Positions 9,208 through 19,566 of a stretch of DNA of 64,000 nucleotides are shown here, piece by piece. The notes beneath the pieces are model-generated. The model was not told the origin of the DNA. It worked only from the letters and a program-made list of their open reading frames with translations, and did no database searches. The translations under genes and the position numbers were made by a program. The stretch is from JALORV01 sp963766365. Lineage in GTDB: Bacteria > Pseudomonadota > Gammaproteobacteria > Burkholderiales > Burkholderiaceae_F. The DNA lies in assembly GCA_963766365.1 (NCBI GenBank), contig CAVXZK010000003.1, positions 124,001-188,000 on the forward strand. The letters run 5' to 3'. How positions within the stretch are numbered: position 1 is the first letter of the stretch; every line of letters starts with the position of its first letter.

Positions 9208-9404
9208 CGCGGGCGCTGCCGCTGACCCTGCGGTCGGCATCATCAACTCCGCCGCCTTGCTGCTCTGACACCCGGCAGCGGCCGCCCGTCGCGCGCCGCG
9301 CACACCGCAGGGAGTCGCATCTCCCGGGCGGGCCGGCATCGTCTACGCTCCGTCCTTGCCGAGGGACTCGGCGACCAACAGCACACGAGAACGGGACAAC
9401 GCGC

Positions 9405-10202
9405 ATGCTGCTGTGCCAGATCAGCGATCCGCACATCGTGCCGAGAGGCCGACTGGCCTATGGCCGCATCGACACGGCGAGCATGCTCGAGCGCTGCGTC
9501 AGCAAGGTGCTCGCGTTACCGCGCCAGCCCGATGCGACCGTCGTCACCGGGGACCTCACCGACCATGCCACCGCGGAGGAGTACGGCACGCTGCGCGAGC
9601 TGCTCGCGCCTATCGCGACCTGTATGCCGCTGTACCTTGCGGTTGGCAATCACGACGACCGCGATGCGCTACGGGCGGCGTTTCCGGAGCATGGTCATCT
9701 CGCCGGCGAGGGCGGCTTTGTCCAGTACGTCGTCGACGACTTTCCGGTCCGGCTCATCGTGCTCGACACGCTGATTCCGCGCGCGCCCGGTGGCCGGCTG
9801 TGCGCCGATCGCCTGCGATGGCTCGATCTGACCCTGGCGGCCTCGCGCCGGCCGACGATCGTGGCGCAGCACCACCCACCGCTCGTGACCGGCCTCACGA
9901 TCATGGACGAAATGGCGCTCGAGGATCCCGCCGCCGAGGCGGCGATCATCAGCAAGCATCCGCACGTCGAGCGCGTGATCTGCGGGCACTACCACCGCAA
10001 CATCCAGGCGCGCTTTGGCGGGACGATCGCTTCGGTGTGCCCGAGCGCGGCCCATCAGCTGATGCTGAACCTGGTTCCCGGCGCGGACATCCGCTTTACG
10101 TTCGAGCCCTCCGAATTCCATCTTCACTTCTGGAACGGTTCGCAGTTGATCACGCACACGGAGGTCGTTGAAGACTTCCCGAGCTGGGGGTCACGCGACT
10201 GA
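9405..10202 (+). CDS. cpdA: CpdA-like class III cyclic nucleotide phosphodiesterase
   Basis: 265 residues of the calcineurin-like metallophosphoesterase fold. The metal-binding motifs appear in order: QISDPH (D-x-H), GDLTD, GNHDD, QHHPP and GHYHRN. This set, and the length, match CpdA/Rv0805-type enzymes that hydrolyse 3',5'-cAMP in the cytoplasm. A nearly adjacent class III cyclase begins 66 bases downstream on the same strand, which supports a cAMP role. Other phosphodiester substrates are possible for this family. Confidence 0.85.
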   Translation: MLLCQISDPHIVPRGRLAYGRIDTASMLERCVSKVLALPRQPDATVVTGDLTDHATAEEYGTLRELLAPIATCMPLYLAVGNHDDRDALRAAFPEHGHLAGEGGFVQYVVDDFPVRLIVLDTLIPRAPGGRLCADRLRWLDLTLAASRRPTIVAQHHPPLVTGLTIMDEMALEDPAAEAAIISKHPHVERVICGHYHRNIQARFGGTIASVCPSAAHQLMLNLVPGADIRFTFEPSEFHLHFWNGSQLITHTEVVEDFPSWGSRD

Positions 10203-10268
10203 TCGATACGCCATGTTCCTTCGCTCCGTGATCGAGTCATCGCCCCAGGCGAGCAGGGAGACCCGCGC

Positions 10269-13200
10269 ATGGTGAAGTGCCCCGCCTGCGGGGAAGAGAA
10301 CCCGCCCAAGTTCCGTCTGTGCGGCTACTGCGGCGCGCCGCTGGCCGCCGCTGCCGCGGCAGCGCTGCCTGCACACGAGGTGCGCAAGACCGTCACGCTC
10401 GTCTTCACTGACCTGAAGGATTCGACGGCGCTGGGCGAGCGCCTCGACAGCGAGGCGCTGCATGAGGTGAAGGAGCGCTACTTCGGCGCGATGGCCGAGG
10501 AGATCAAGCGCCACGGCGGCAAGATCGAGAAGTACATCGGCGACGCGATCATGGCGGTGTTCGGGCTGCCGCGTGCGCACGAGGACGATGCCCTGCGCGC
10601 CGTGCGCGCCGCCGTCGGCATGCGCGAGAAGCTCAAGGAACTCAACGCGACGCTGGAAAAGCACTTCGGTGTCACGCTGGCCGCACGCACCGGCGTCAAC
10701 ACCGGCGAGGTGGTCGCCCTCGACGACCCGACGGCCGACCAGAAGCTTGCCACCGGCGATGCCGTCAATGTGACCGCGCGTCTCGAGGCTGCGGCGCCGG
10801 CCAACGAGATCTACATCGGCGACGTCACCTACCGGCTGGTGCGCGATGCCGTCGAGGCGGAGGCAGTCGAGCCGCTGACGCTGAAGGGCAAGTCGCAACC
10901 GGTGCCGGCTTTCCGCATCATCAGCGCGCAGGGGCTGTACGGCAACGAGCGACGGGTCGACACGCCAGTGGTCGGCCGCGACGCCGAACTGGCCGCGCTG
11001 CAGGCCTCGTGGGACGCTGCCGTCGCAACGAAGCGCGCGCACCTCGTCACGGTCATTGCCGATGCCGGGGTCGGCAAGTCGAGGTTGGTACGCGAGTTGA
11101 TGGACCGCGTCAGCAGTCAGGCCCGACTCGTGTTCGGCCGCTGCCTCGCCTACGGGGAGGGGATCACGTTCTGGCCGCTGCGCGAGATGGTGGTGGCGGC
11201 GGCGCAGATCGAACGCGACGACACGCCCGAAATCGCCCGCGCCAAGCTGCTCGCATGCGTCGACGACGAGGAAGTCGCCGACCGCCTCGCCTCGGCCGCG
11301 GGCCTGAGTCCACGGCAGTTCCCGCTGCACGAGATCAACTGGGGCGCGCGGCGCTTCCTGCAGCACCTGGCGAAGGACGGCCCGGTGCTCGCGATGATCG
11401 ACGACATTCATTGGGCCGAACCAGCGTTCCTCGACCTGCTCGAAAACCTGCTCGAGACCGTCGAAGGTGCGTCTGTATTGATGGTCGCCACGTCGCGCCA
11501 CGACCTGCTCGAGACACGCGCCGAGTGGGGCACGCGGGAGGATTCGAAGCGCCTGGTGCTGAAGCCGCTGTCGGACGAGGCAGCGACCCAGGTCGTGTCC
11601 AACCTGCTGGGGGCGGCCGGCCTGCCTCAGTCGCTGGTCAAGCGCATCGTCGATGCGGCGGAAGGCAATCCGCTGTACGTCGAGCAGATGCTGTCGATGC
11701 TCGTCGACACCGGGACGGTAAGCGAAGACGGTAGCCCGGTTCCGATCAAGGGTGATGTCGACATCGTTGTGCCACCCACGATTCACGCATTGCTGGAGGC
11801 GCGGCTCGACAAGTTGGAACGGTCCGAGCGGGCGGCGGCCGAGCCTGCATCGGTCATCGGCATGGAGTTCCCGCGTTCTGCCGTTCAATCGCTGGCGCCA
11901 CAGCAGCTCAAGGACCGCGTCGGCGATCAGTTGCAGGCACTGACGCGCAAACACTTCATCCGCCCTTCCGCGGTCGAAGACGCCGATCCGCGATTCCGCT
12001 TCGACCACCATCTCGTCCGCGACACCGTCTACAACGGCCTGCTCAAGCGAGCGCGCGCAACGATGCACGTCGAGTTCGTGAAATGGGCTGACCAGGTCAA
12101 CGCCGAAAGCGACCGCGGCCAGGAATTCGAAGCAATCCTCGGCTATCACCTCGAGCAGGCGTACAAGTATCTGGGCGAACTTGGACCTATCGACGACGCC
12201 GGAGCAGAGATCGGGCGTGACAGCGCGCAGCGTCTGGCGTCCGCCGGCCGCCGGGCCTTCGCACGTGGTGACATGCACGCCGCAAGCAATTTGTATTCGC
12301 GCGCAGTCGCGTTACTTGCGCCTGACGATTCTCGCAGGGTCGAGCTATTACCAGTCTACGGCGAGGCTCTGATGGAGATTGGTGAATTCGCTCGCGCGCG
12401 TATTGTCCTCGCTGATGCGACCGAAGCCGCCGAACGCCTGGCGAATCCGCGAGCGCTAGCCGCTGCGCGGCTCGTGCTCATGTTTGTTCGGCTTCACAGC
12501 GGGGAGCAAGGCAACTGGAGCGTGGAGGCTGAAGCGGTAGCAAGCGAGTCGATTCCGGTATTAGAACGTCTGGCCGCAGACGAAGAATTGGCAAATGCGT
12601 GGCGCCTGATGGCGCTCGTTCATCAGAACGCCGGACGCCACGCCAAGGCTGCAACTGCAATAGAAAGAGTCATCGTGCATGCACGCCGCGGCGGAAACCA
12701 GCGACTTGTTGCCCGCAGTGGTTTGGGGCTTGCCTATAGTGCTTTGTTCGGACCGACTCCGGTCCGTCAGGCGATCGCGCAGTGTGAAGCCGTGGTTTCC
12801 GCGGGCATGAGCGACCGCCAACTCGAAGGCTTGGTCTTGTCGAAGCTTGCGCAATTGAAGGCGATGAATGACGAATTTGGTGCTGCGCGCGCGCTGTATC
12901 ACCGCGCGCGCTCCATGCTAAATGACCTTGGCGAAGGCGTTCGCGCAGCATCGACTTCCCTTGACCTTGTTGTCGTCGAGCGGCTCGCCGGGGATCTCGC
13001 GACTGCCGAACGCGAAGTGCGCGTTGACTACGAGTTCTTGGACCGGGCCGGCGAGACGTACTTTCTCGCGACGATGGCAGCTCAACTTGCGCGAGTCGTT
13101 CGTGAGCAGGGTCGTGACGACGAGGCGTTGGTGCTTTCAACTGAGGCCGAGCGGAGAGCAGCAGCTGACGACATTGACGCACAAGTGCTCTGGCGCTCTG

Positions 13201-13457
13201 TTCGCGCGCCAATTATTGCGCGCGCCGGCGAAGTCGAGCAAGCGGAGCGTCTTGCTCGGGAAGCGGTCGAACTGGCGAGTTCTACTGAGGACCTTGTACT
13301 TCAGGCCGATGCGATGTTCGAGCTTGGCGTCGTCCTTCAGATTGCCGGCCGCGTCGATATGGCGCGTTCGTTCGCCGAAAAGGCCGCCTCAATATTTGAG
13401 GCGAAAGGCGACATCGTCTCAGCCGCAAAGTCAAGGGCGTGGCTCACCACGATCTAG
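10269..13457 (+). CDS. Class III adenylate cyclase with zinc ribbon, AAA ATPase and TPR region
   Basis: 1062 residues. Domain order: zinc ribbon (C4, C7, C18, C21); cyclase homology domain about 40-220; ATPase domain from about 235 with Walker A ADAGVGKS and Walker B-like LAMIDDIHW; and from about 640 to the end helical TPR-like repeats. All class III catalytic positions look intact: metal ligands D48 and D92, adenine-selecting K88 and D164, transition-state N167 and R171. It is probably cytoplasmic, since no membrane segment is seen. AGGGAG precedes the ATG. The cpdA gene directly upstream encodes the opposing hydrolase. Codon use in the last third (after about 12300) is visibly less GC-biased than in the first two thirds. 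Confidence 0.92.
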   Translation: MVKCPACGEENPPKFRLCGYCGAPLAAAAAAALPAHEVRKTVTLVFTDLKDSTALGERLDSEALHEVKERYFGAMAEEIKRHGGKIEKYIGDAIMAVFGLPRAHEDDALRAVRAAVGMREKLKELNATLEKHFGVTLAARTGVNTGEVVALDDPTADQKLATGDAVNVTARLEAAAPANEIYIGDVTYRLVRDAVEAEAVEPLTLKGKSQPVPAFRIISAQGLYGNERRVDTPVVGRDAELAALQASWDAAVATKRAHLVTVIADAGVGKSRLVRELMDRVSSQARLVFGRCLAYGEGITFWPLREMVVAAAQIERDDTPEIARAKLLACVDDEEVADRLASAAGLSPRQFPLHEINWGARRFLQHLAKDGPVLAMIDDIHWAEPAFLDLLENLLETVEGASVLMVATSRHDLLETRAEWGTREDSKRLVLKPLSDEAATQVVSNLLGAAGLPQSLVKRIVDAAEGNPLYVEQMLSMLVDTGTVSEDGSPVPIKGDVDIVVPPTIHALLEARLDKLERSERAAAEPASVIGMEFPRSAVQSLAPQQLKDRVGDQLQALTRKHFIRPSAVEDADPRFRFDHHLVRDTVYNGLLKRARATMHVEFVKWADQVNAESDRGQEFEAILGYHLEQAYKYLGELGPIDDAGAEIGRDSAQRLASAGRRAFARGDMHAASNLYSRAVALLAPDDSRRVELLPVYGEALMEIGEFARARIVLADATEAAERLANPRALAAARLVLMFVRLHSGEQGNWSVEAEAVASESIPVLERLAADEELANAWRLMALVHQNAGRHAKAATAIERVIVHARRGGNQRLVARSGLGLAYSALFGPTPVRQAIAQCEAVVSAGMSDRQLEGLVLSKLAQLKAMNDEFGAARALYHRARSMLNDLGEGVRAASTSLDLVVVERLAGDLATAEREVRVDYEFLDRAGETYFLATMAAQLARVVREQGRDDEALVLSTEAERRAAADDIDAQVLWRSVRAPIIARAGEVEQAERLAREAVELASSTEDLVLQADAMFELGVVLQIAGRVDMARSFAEKAASIFEAKGDIVSAAKSRAWLTTI

Positions 13458-13505
13458 GCACGCCAGGAGAAACGCTTGACGTGCCTTAAAGTCGCGCCCG
13501 GCGGC

Positions 13506-14627
13506 TCACCAGGAGATCTTTCCATTCTCCTTGGCGAGGATCTTGATCTGAGCAACGCCCTTTAGTGAAGGGTCAGCCTTAACCTCGGGGTCGCTCGCTT
13601 TCAGAACCCGGCGATCAATGATGCATCGATCGACCAGATTGAGCGGATCGGACACTTGCGCGCAGGCATCAATCGTTTCGATGTCGTTGTAATAGATTGT
13701 GACCTTACCGATACTTCCCGTGAACAATGTGTCGTCACGCCGAAGGATGATCACGATGTACTGCTTCAGCGGATCGGTGACCGGCACGGGAGGCGTCTGC
13801 TCCGCGGGAGCAAAGCGCAGCTTGGTTCCCCCCACCTCCTGGTCCGTGACTGTCACCTCGAACGTTGCGAGGCAACCGGCAAGCGTCGGGCAACTGGCGG
13901 GTGCTTCATCTTCTTTCAGCTGCGAGAAGCCGAAGTTGTATCCGCTCGGCAGAGCCGGAACGCTAAGGAGCGAAGCGTTCGGGTCGGTTGCGGTCGGTAC
14001 TCCGCCCGTGCCGGTAAAGACCGAACCGCCGCCCTTTCTAACGCCGCTCTTCACGAGGATCGCGCTGGTTGTTCCCAGCGTGACAACCTTCGGGGGCATC
14101 ACTGCGTTGGAATTCGGCGCGCTTGGGTCGTCGTTCGTGCCCTCAGCGAAGTAAACCGTTCCACCAAGCGTGAAGGATCCGTTCAGTCCCGCGGCCTCAC
14201 CCGGATTCAGCGGCGACTTGAAGAAGATGGCAAACGTTTTCGTCGGGTTCTGGGCCTGCAGCTGACCCACTTGGCAAACCACGCCTTGTTTCGCAGTGGC
14301 ATCGAACGTGCAGGGAGAGCCGGGATCTTCGATGAACACAGGTTCCGGCAATGGGGCCAAAACGGAGTTCACCGCCGAGAACGTCGGCACGTACCGCACT
14401 TTATTGATGGTGTTCCCACTGTCGTTGGTAATCGTCACCAGGTAGGTGACCACGCTTTCCAGCGCGGGCTTCTTGTTCTGCGCCGGCTCGCTGTAGCTGA
14501 TCGCATCTGATACAGCTGTCGCGGACACGCTGACTTGCCGCGGCGCGTTTTGGGCGTAGGACGTTGACGAAATCGCGGAAACGAGCAGTACCGAACTGAT
14601 CGACATCCATAGACCGGTCTTCTTCAC
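13506..14627 (-). CDS. Exported DUF11-like repeat protein, unknown function
   Basis: 373 residues starting at GTG (14627), chosen because ACAGGAGAACCTC gives a good ribosome site and the signal peptide (MKKTGLWMSISSVLLVSAIS, cleavage near SYAQ-N) begins there. The segment VVTYLVTITNDSGNTINKV resembles DUF11/CARDB adhesion-type beta-sandwich domains, and four cysteines sit in likely disulfide pairs. No catalytic motif is visible. It is convergent with the cyclase gene. A weak inverted repeat (AGGCACG ... CGTGCCT, 13457-13487) lies between the two stops. Confidence 0.7.
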   Translation of the reverse strand: MKKTGLWMSISSVLLVSAISSTSYAQNAPRQVSVSATAVSDAISYSEPAQNKKPALESVVTYLVTITNDSGNTINKVRYVPTFSAVNSVLAPLPEPVFIEDPGSPCTFDATAKQGVVCQVGQLQAQNPTKTFAIFFKSPLNPGEAAGLNGSFTLGGTVYFAEGTNDDPSAPNSNAVMPPKVVTLGTTSAILVKSGVRKGGGSVFTGTGGVPTATDPNASLLSVPALPSGYNFGFSQLKEDEAPASCPTLAGCLATFEVTVTDQEVGGTKLRFAPAEQTPPVPVTDPLKQYIVIILRRDDTLFTGSIGKVTIYYNDIETIDACAQVSDPLNLVDRCIIDRRVLKASDPEVKADPSLKGVAQIKILAKENGKISW

Positions 14628-14995
14628 GAGGTTCTCCTGTTACAGCAAATAACATCGCGCTCCTACCCAAGCGCGACACTCAGTGAAAACACCAGCTGTC
14701 CCCCCGACAGGCGCGGTTAGAGGTGGCCCGCGCTCGTCGTTCAAAGCGCGGACTGCTATCGAAGAATCCGGCACTTCGTCGCTTTGAGCGCCGCAGCATG
14801 ACCAAAACACGGTATCAAGTCAACGCGCTTAGTGGCCGCCGGTCGGACACATGCGACTAGGCGCTTCGGCTGGTCGGATGACGGTGCCTTGCTATGCTCC
14901 GCCGCGACTCGCCACTGCACCAAGGCCGCTCAGCGCCTCAAGTTGGTGCGCCGCACGATGATCAAGACGTCCAGCGGGTCGCCTCTGGGGGATGA
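14628..14995. other. Intergenic region between divergent genes
   Basis: About 370 bases between the start of the exported DUF11-like gene (minus) and the SulP gene (plus). It must hold the promoters of both. No ORF with coding character, RNA gene or convincing consensus promoter could be picked out by eye. Confidence 0.5.
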
Positions 14996-17266
14996 ATGAG
15001 CGACGCCGTGGTGCGTTCCAACTGGTTGGGTTCGTTGTTTCAGCGTCGCGGCATCGCACGCGGCGACATCGCGGGAGGAGTCACCGCCGCGCTGGTGCTT
15101 CCGACCATCGAGGGCGGTTACGGGCTGATCGCCTTCGCCGCGCTCGCGCCGGACCAGGCAGCGATCGGCTTTCTTCTCGGCGCGGCCACTGCCGGCATTG
15201 CCTGCATCGTCTCGATGATTGCCGGCGGTCGCGGACCGATGCTGAGCGGTTCGAGCGCCGCGCTGGCGTTGCTGCTTGCCTCTCTGATCGGTTGGCTGAT
15301 TGCCGATGCGAGATTTCTCGGCGCCGACGGGCGGCCGTTCATGCCACTGCTGCTGGCATTCACCGCGCTCGGGGTGATGCTCGCCGGCGTCATGCAGGTC
15401 CTCCTGGCCAAGCTGAAGCTGGGCGGTCTTGTCCGCTACGTGCCGTACCCGGTGCACGCGGGCTACATGAACGGAGTCGCGGTCGTCATGGTGGGCGGGA
15501 TGGTGCCGCACCTGCTGGGCCTGCCCTTGGGTTCAACAGCGGCTGACTGGCACCAGACCAGCTACCTCGCCCCGGTGATTGCGCTGGTGGCGCTGGGGCT
15601 GGCGCTGAAGGCGCCGGCGTGGACACGACGCATTCCGCCCTACCTGACGGGATTGCTGGTCGCGACGGCCTTGCATCATCTGCTGTCTGCGACGCCACTG
15701 GCCTCTGCGCTCGGTCCGCAGTTTCAGGCGCCGCTGTTCGAGTGGCCCGGGCTCGACGTGATGGCGCCGATTGCCGATCACGTCCAGAGTGGTTTGCTGC
15801 GCGACATGATCGGGCCGTTGCTGCTCTTTGCGGCCGCTGTGGCGATGATGTCCACGCTGCAGACGGCGCTGGCCGGATCGACGACAGACGAACTGACGCA
15901 TGTTCGCCGAGACAGTGAACGTGAGCTTCTTGCGCAGGGGGCAGCCAACATCAGCGTGGGCGTGATCGGCGCGCTCCCGAGCGCCGGATCCTCGATGCGC
16001 AGCAAGATCAATCTCGACGCCGGTGGCAGTAGCTCGATGTCGCGCGTGGTCTTTGGCCTGGCGCTTCTGCTGGCGATGGCGTACGGCCTGCAGTACATGA
16101 GCCTGGTGCCGATGGCGGCCATCGCCGGTGTGTTCTGTGCGGTCGCGTACTCGCTGATTGACGACTGGACGCGAACTGCCACCAAGGTTCTGTGGCTCCA
16201 GTCATGGAAGTGGCGCGCGCCGGCGGCGCTGATGGAAAGCTACCTCGTGATGCTGCTGGTGGCTGGCGTCACGATCTTTGTTTCGCTCGCGCTCGCAATC
16301 GCGCTCGGCACGCTGGTGGCGATGATCCTGTTCATACGGAGCAACAGCAAGAAGCCGATCCGGCAGGTGGCGCATGGCGATCGACGTCGCTCCCGCAAGG
16401 TGCGTCCGGCAGAGCAGGGCGATCGGCTGCACGCGGAAGGCAAGCGCATCGCCATCGTTGAACTCGATGGCGCGCTGTTCTTCGGCACGGCCGAGCAGGC
16501 AAATGAGGAAATTGAACACCTCGCGCACAGCGCTGAATACATCGTCATCGACTTCACGCGCGTGACCGACGTCGACGCCAGCGGCGCCCGGGTGCTCCTG
16601 CACACGGCATCGGCCGTCCGCAGCGCCGGCAAGCATCTGCTCCTGGCGGGGTTGTCGCAGCGCGATTCGCGTACACGCATCATCCGCGACATGGACGTGC
16701 ACGCGCGCCTCGCCGATGCGCAGTTCTTTCCGGACCTCGACCGAGCGCTTGAATCGGCGGAGGACCAGTTGCTTGCGTCGCTGACCCATGCCACGTCGGC
16801 TGGCGATGAGACCTTGCGGCTGGAGCAGACACTGATGGGCGCAGGATTGAGCACGGAAGAGATTGCTGTCTTGGCCCCGATGCTTCGGGAGCGACAGTTC
16901 AGGAAGGGCGAGGTGGTGTTCCGGCGCGGTGATCCGGGCGATGCGATGTACGTTTCGTTGCAGGGCTCCATCGGCATCTGGCTGCGGGCCGATCCGGCAA
17001 GCGGCGGTGAAGATCGCCGCATGGTGTCGTACGCGCCGGGCGTCGTCTTCGGTGAAATGGGATTGCTCCAGAACCAGTCACGGTCGGCCGATGCGATCGC
17101 CGAGGATGAGACGGTGGTGCTCGAACTCTCGCGCGAAAACTACGAGCGCCTGCTGGTCGAACAACCGGTCCTCCACGGCAAGCTTCTGCTGAGCCTGGGT
17201 CTGCTGCTGTCGTCCCGCGTCCGCGCGTTGACTGACGAACTCCAGGTCGAGCAGACCGTACGCTGA
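14996..17266 (+). CDS. SulP-family anion transporter with STAS and C-terminal cNMP-binding domain
   Basis: 756 residues. Residues about 20-445 form the multi-helix SulP membrane domain (start IARGDIAGGVTAALVLPTIE, with GLIAFAALAP and the conserved SSAAL and PSAGSSMRSKIN stretches). About 475-590 is a STAS domain (IAIVELDGALFFGTAEQA, then VDASGARVLL). About 610-745 is a cyclic-nucleotide-binding domain whose phosphate-binding cassette VFGEMGLLQNQSRSADA keeps the Gly-Glu and Arg-x-Ala expected for cAMP/cGMP binding. Likely an inner-membrane anion (sulfate/bicarbonate-type) transporter gated by cyclic nucleotide; substrate and gating are inferred. It lies next to other cNMP genes. Confidence 0.88.
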   Translation: MSDAVVRSNWLGSLFQRRGIARGDIAGGVTAALVLPTIEGGYGLIAFAALAPDQAAIGFLLGAATAGIACIVSMIAGGRGPMLSGSSAALALLLASLIGWLIADARFLGADGRPFMPLLLAFTALGVMLAGVMQVLLAKLKLGGLVRYVPYPVHAGYMNGVAVVMVGGMVPHLLGLPLGSTAADWHQTSYLAPVIALVALGLALKAPAWTRRIPPYLTGLLVATALHHLLSATPLASALGPQFQAPLFEWPGLDVMAPIADHVQSGLLRDMIGPLLLFAAAVAMMSTLQTALAGSTTDELTHVRRDSERELLAQGAANISVGVIGALPSAGSSMRSKINLDAGGSSSMSRVVFGLALLLAMAYGLQYMSLVPMAAIAGVFCAVAYSLIDDWTRTATKVLWLQSWKWRAPAALMESYLVMLLVAGVTIFVSLALAIALGTLVAMILFIRSNSKKPIRQVAHGDRRRSRKVRPAEQGDRLHAEGKRIAIVELDGALFFGTAEQANEEIEHLAHSAEYIVIDFTRVTDVDASGARVLLHTASAVRSAGKHLLLAGLSQRDSRTRIIRDMDVHARLADAQFFPDLDRALESAEDQLLASLTHATSAGDETLRLEQTLMGAGLSTEEIAVLAPMLRERQFRKGEVVFRRGDPGDAMYVSLQGSIGIWLRADPASGGEDRRMVSYAPGVVFGEMGLLQNQSRSADAIAEDETVVLELSRENYERLLVEQPVLHGKLLLSLGLLLSSRVRALTDELQVEQTVR

Positions 17267-17347
17267 TTCGTTCTCCGCCGAGCACGGCGGACTGCTTGAC
17301 GCGCTGCACGCTGGACCCGCCAGCGGAAACCCGGAAAATTCCCGCGC

Positions 17348-19250
17348 ATGGTTGCTGCCTCGTACCCCCATCGCGATGCGCTGCTGGCTCATCAGCTTCG
17401 AACGCTGCTTCCCGATGTGCCGCCCGCGGCGATCGAGTTCATGCAGCAGCACCTGCAGTGGGTCGAGATCGCCGCCGGCGAAACGCTGATCGAACAGGGC
17501 GCGGTCGGGGACTCGGCCTACCTGACGATCAGCGGACGAATGCGCGTCTATGTCTCGGCCGACGGTTCGGCGCCGCGCATGGTGCGCGAACTGTCGCGTG
17601 GCGAAGTGATCGGCGAGATGAGTCTTTACACCGGCGAACCGCGCTCAGCCACGGTGGTTGCGGTGCGCGACTCGGTGCTGGTGCAACTGGCCAAGGAACA
17701 GTTCGAGTCGCTGATCCTCAGTCATCCGCAGGTCTCCCTGACCTTCACGCGGCAGATGATCCGGCGGCTGCAGACGGAGCACGAGCGCCACGCCGTGGCC
17801 GCCCCGGTGACGATCGGGCTTTTGCCGGTGTCCGCGGGTATCGCGCTCATCGACTTTGCGCAGGAGCTTTCCGCGCAACTGGCGCGTTTCGGCCGCGTGA
17901 CGATGGTCAGCGCGTCTGTGATCGACGCCGCCCTCAATGATGCCGGCATCAGCACGCGCGAGGACTCCGAGGCGGATCACCGCATCTCGCTGGCGCTGGA
18001 CGCTCTGGAAGCGCAGCACGATTTCGTATTGCTCGTCGGCGACGCCGCACCGAATGCGTGGACGCGGCGCTGCATCCGCAACAGCGACGAGATGCTTCTG
18101 GTCGCCGACCCAACCCAGGTGCCGGCGGTGCATCCGGTCGAGTCCGTGTGCCTCGACGGCCGACCGGCGCGGAGCGAGGCGGCCGAGATCCTCGTGCTGC
18201 TGCATCCGGCCGATGCCGTCACGCCCAAGGGCGCGCGGGGCTGGCTGACGCGCCGGCCTGTCACCAGTCACGTCAACCTCCGCCTCGGACTGGAGCGCGA
18301 CATGGCGCGGCTGGCGCGCCTGTTGAGCCGCACCGCCGTCGGGCTCGTGCTGGCCGGTGGTGGCGCGCGCGGCTTTGCGCATCTCGGCATCTGGCGCGCC
18401 TTGCGTGAACGCGGCATCGAGGTCGATGTCCTCGGCGGCACCAGCATCGGCGCGATCATGGCCGCGCTGATTGCCTTCGATCAGCCGTTCGACAAGGCGA
18501 TCGATGTCACGCGCCGGGCCTTTGGTAGCAACCCGACCGGTGACTACAACCTGCTGCCGCTGGTCTCGCTGATCAAGGGTCGCCGGGTGCGGAAAGCGGT
18601 GCACAGCTCGATCGACGAATTGGCGGGTGGCCGGCTCGACATCGAGGATCTCTGGAAGGGCTTCTTCTGCGTCGCCAGCAACTATTCGCAGGCGCGGGAG
18701 CAGCGCATCGCCAACGGTGACCTGGCGCAGGGCCTGCTGGCGAGCTGCGCCATCCCGGGGGCGCTGCCGCCGGTCGTGCGCGACGGAGACCTCCTCTGCG
18801 ACGGCGGCACCTTCAACAACTTTCCCGGTGGACGCGATGCGGGAGCTGCGCGGCATTGGCAAGGTGATCGGCGTCGACCTTGGCGTGCGCAGTGCCCACC
18901 GGCTGGAGATCGACGACGTGCCGGGCAGCTGGGCACTGCTGCTCGACCGATTGCGCCCACGCAGAAAGCGCCGCTTTCGCCTGCCGTCGCTTACCGCCTA
19001 CCTGCTGAACATCACGATCCTGTACAGCACTTCGCGTCAACGCGAGGCGCAGCGCCTGACGGATCTCTACTTCTGCCCGCCGCTATACAGGGTCGGGCTG
19101 CTGCAGTGGTCCCGTTTCGACGAGATCGTGCGACAGGGCTATGACTATGCGGCGCAGCTGATCGACGGGTTGCCGGAAGCGCAGCGCGCATTGTTCGGCC
19201 TTGCGCCTCGCAACGAACGCCAGGAGGCCGACGATGCGCAACTTGGATGA
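17348..19250 (+). pseudogene. NTE/patatin phospholipase with cNMP-binding domain, one-base frameshift
   Basis: Conceptual product of about 633 residues. An N-terminal cNMP-binding domain has the phosphate cassette GEMSLYTGEPRSATVV (about 90-105, Arg retained). The patatin domain has the oxyanion loop GGGARGFAHLG, nucleophile S366 in GTSIG, and the dyad Asp D485 in CDGGTFNNFP. Right after that motif the frame breaks: an extra G at 18827 turns the expected CCC-GTG-GAC into CCC-GGT-GGA. The continuation VDAMRELRGIGKVIGVDLG runs in the next frame to 19250. Without correction translation would reach 19144 with an unrelated tail. Either a real lesion or a consensus error; the rest of the gene shows no decay. 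Confidence 0.85.
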
Positions 19251-19566
19251 AGAGATCGCGAAGCGACTGGCCGAGGCCGCTGCCTCTGGCGAGCTGAGCA
19301 AGGCCGAGGGTTACGGCAAGCCGTTCGCCGAGATCGACAGCTGGAACGAAACGCCCGCGGCGCTGCGCATGCCGTTCAAGATCCTCAAGGACGCCGGTGT
19401 CGTGCCGCGCGAAGTCGAGATGTTTCGGGAGCGCGCGGAACTCGCCGCGCGACTGAAGACCTGCACCGATCCAGTCGAGCAGAAAGCGCTCAACCAGAAG
19501 CTGATCGATCTCGAGCAGGCGATCGCGCTGCGGCTGGAAGCGCTGCGCATCAAACCGTCGCTGTAG
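19234..19566 (+). CDS. DUF1992 (DnaJ-homologue C28-type) small protein
   Basis: 110 residues from the ATG at 19234, preceded by CAGGAGG. It overlaps the corrected end of the phospholipase gene by 17 bases, which itself supports that the phospholipase was intact up to 19250. The pattern DEEIAKRLAEAAASGEL, EGYGKPF, ALRMPFKILKDAGVVP and a charged helical tail matches DUF1992, found alone in bacteria and as part of DNAJC28 in eukaryotes. No function is established. Confidence 0.82.
   Translation: MRNLDEEIAKRLAEAAASGELSKAEGYGKPFAEIDSWNETPAALRMPFKILKDAGVVPREVEMFRERAELAARLKTCTDPVEQKALNQKLIDLEQAIALRLEALRIKPSL

Noticed and set aside
10191..12278. 695-codon minus-strand frame across the first cyclase gene
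   Set aside because: The opposite strand carries an intact cyclase and ATPase; the minus frame is Arg/His/Asp-rich shadow without motifs.
13457..13487. Inverted repeat AGGCACG ... CGTGCCT as a terminator
   Set aside because: Only 7 pairs with a 17-base loop and no T-run; too weak to list as a separate feature although placed between convergent stops.
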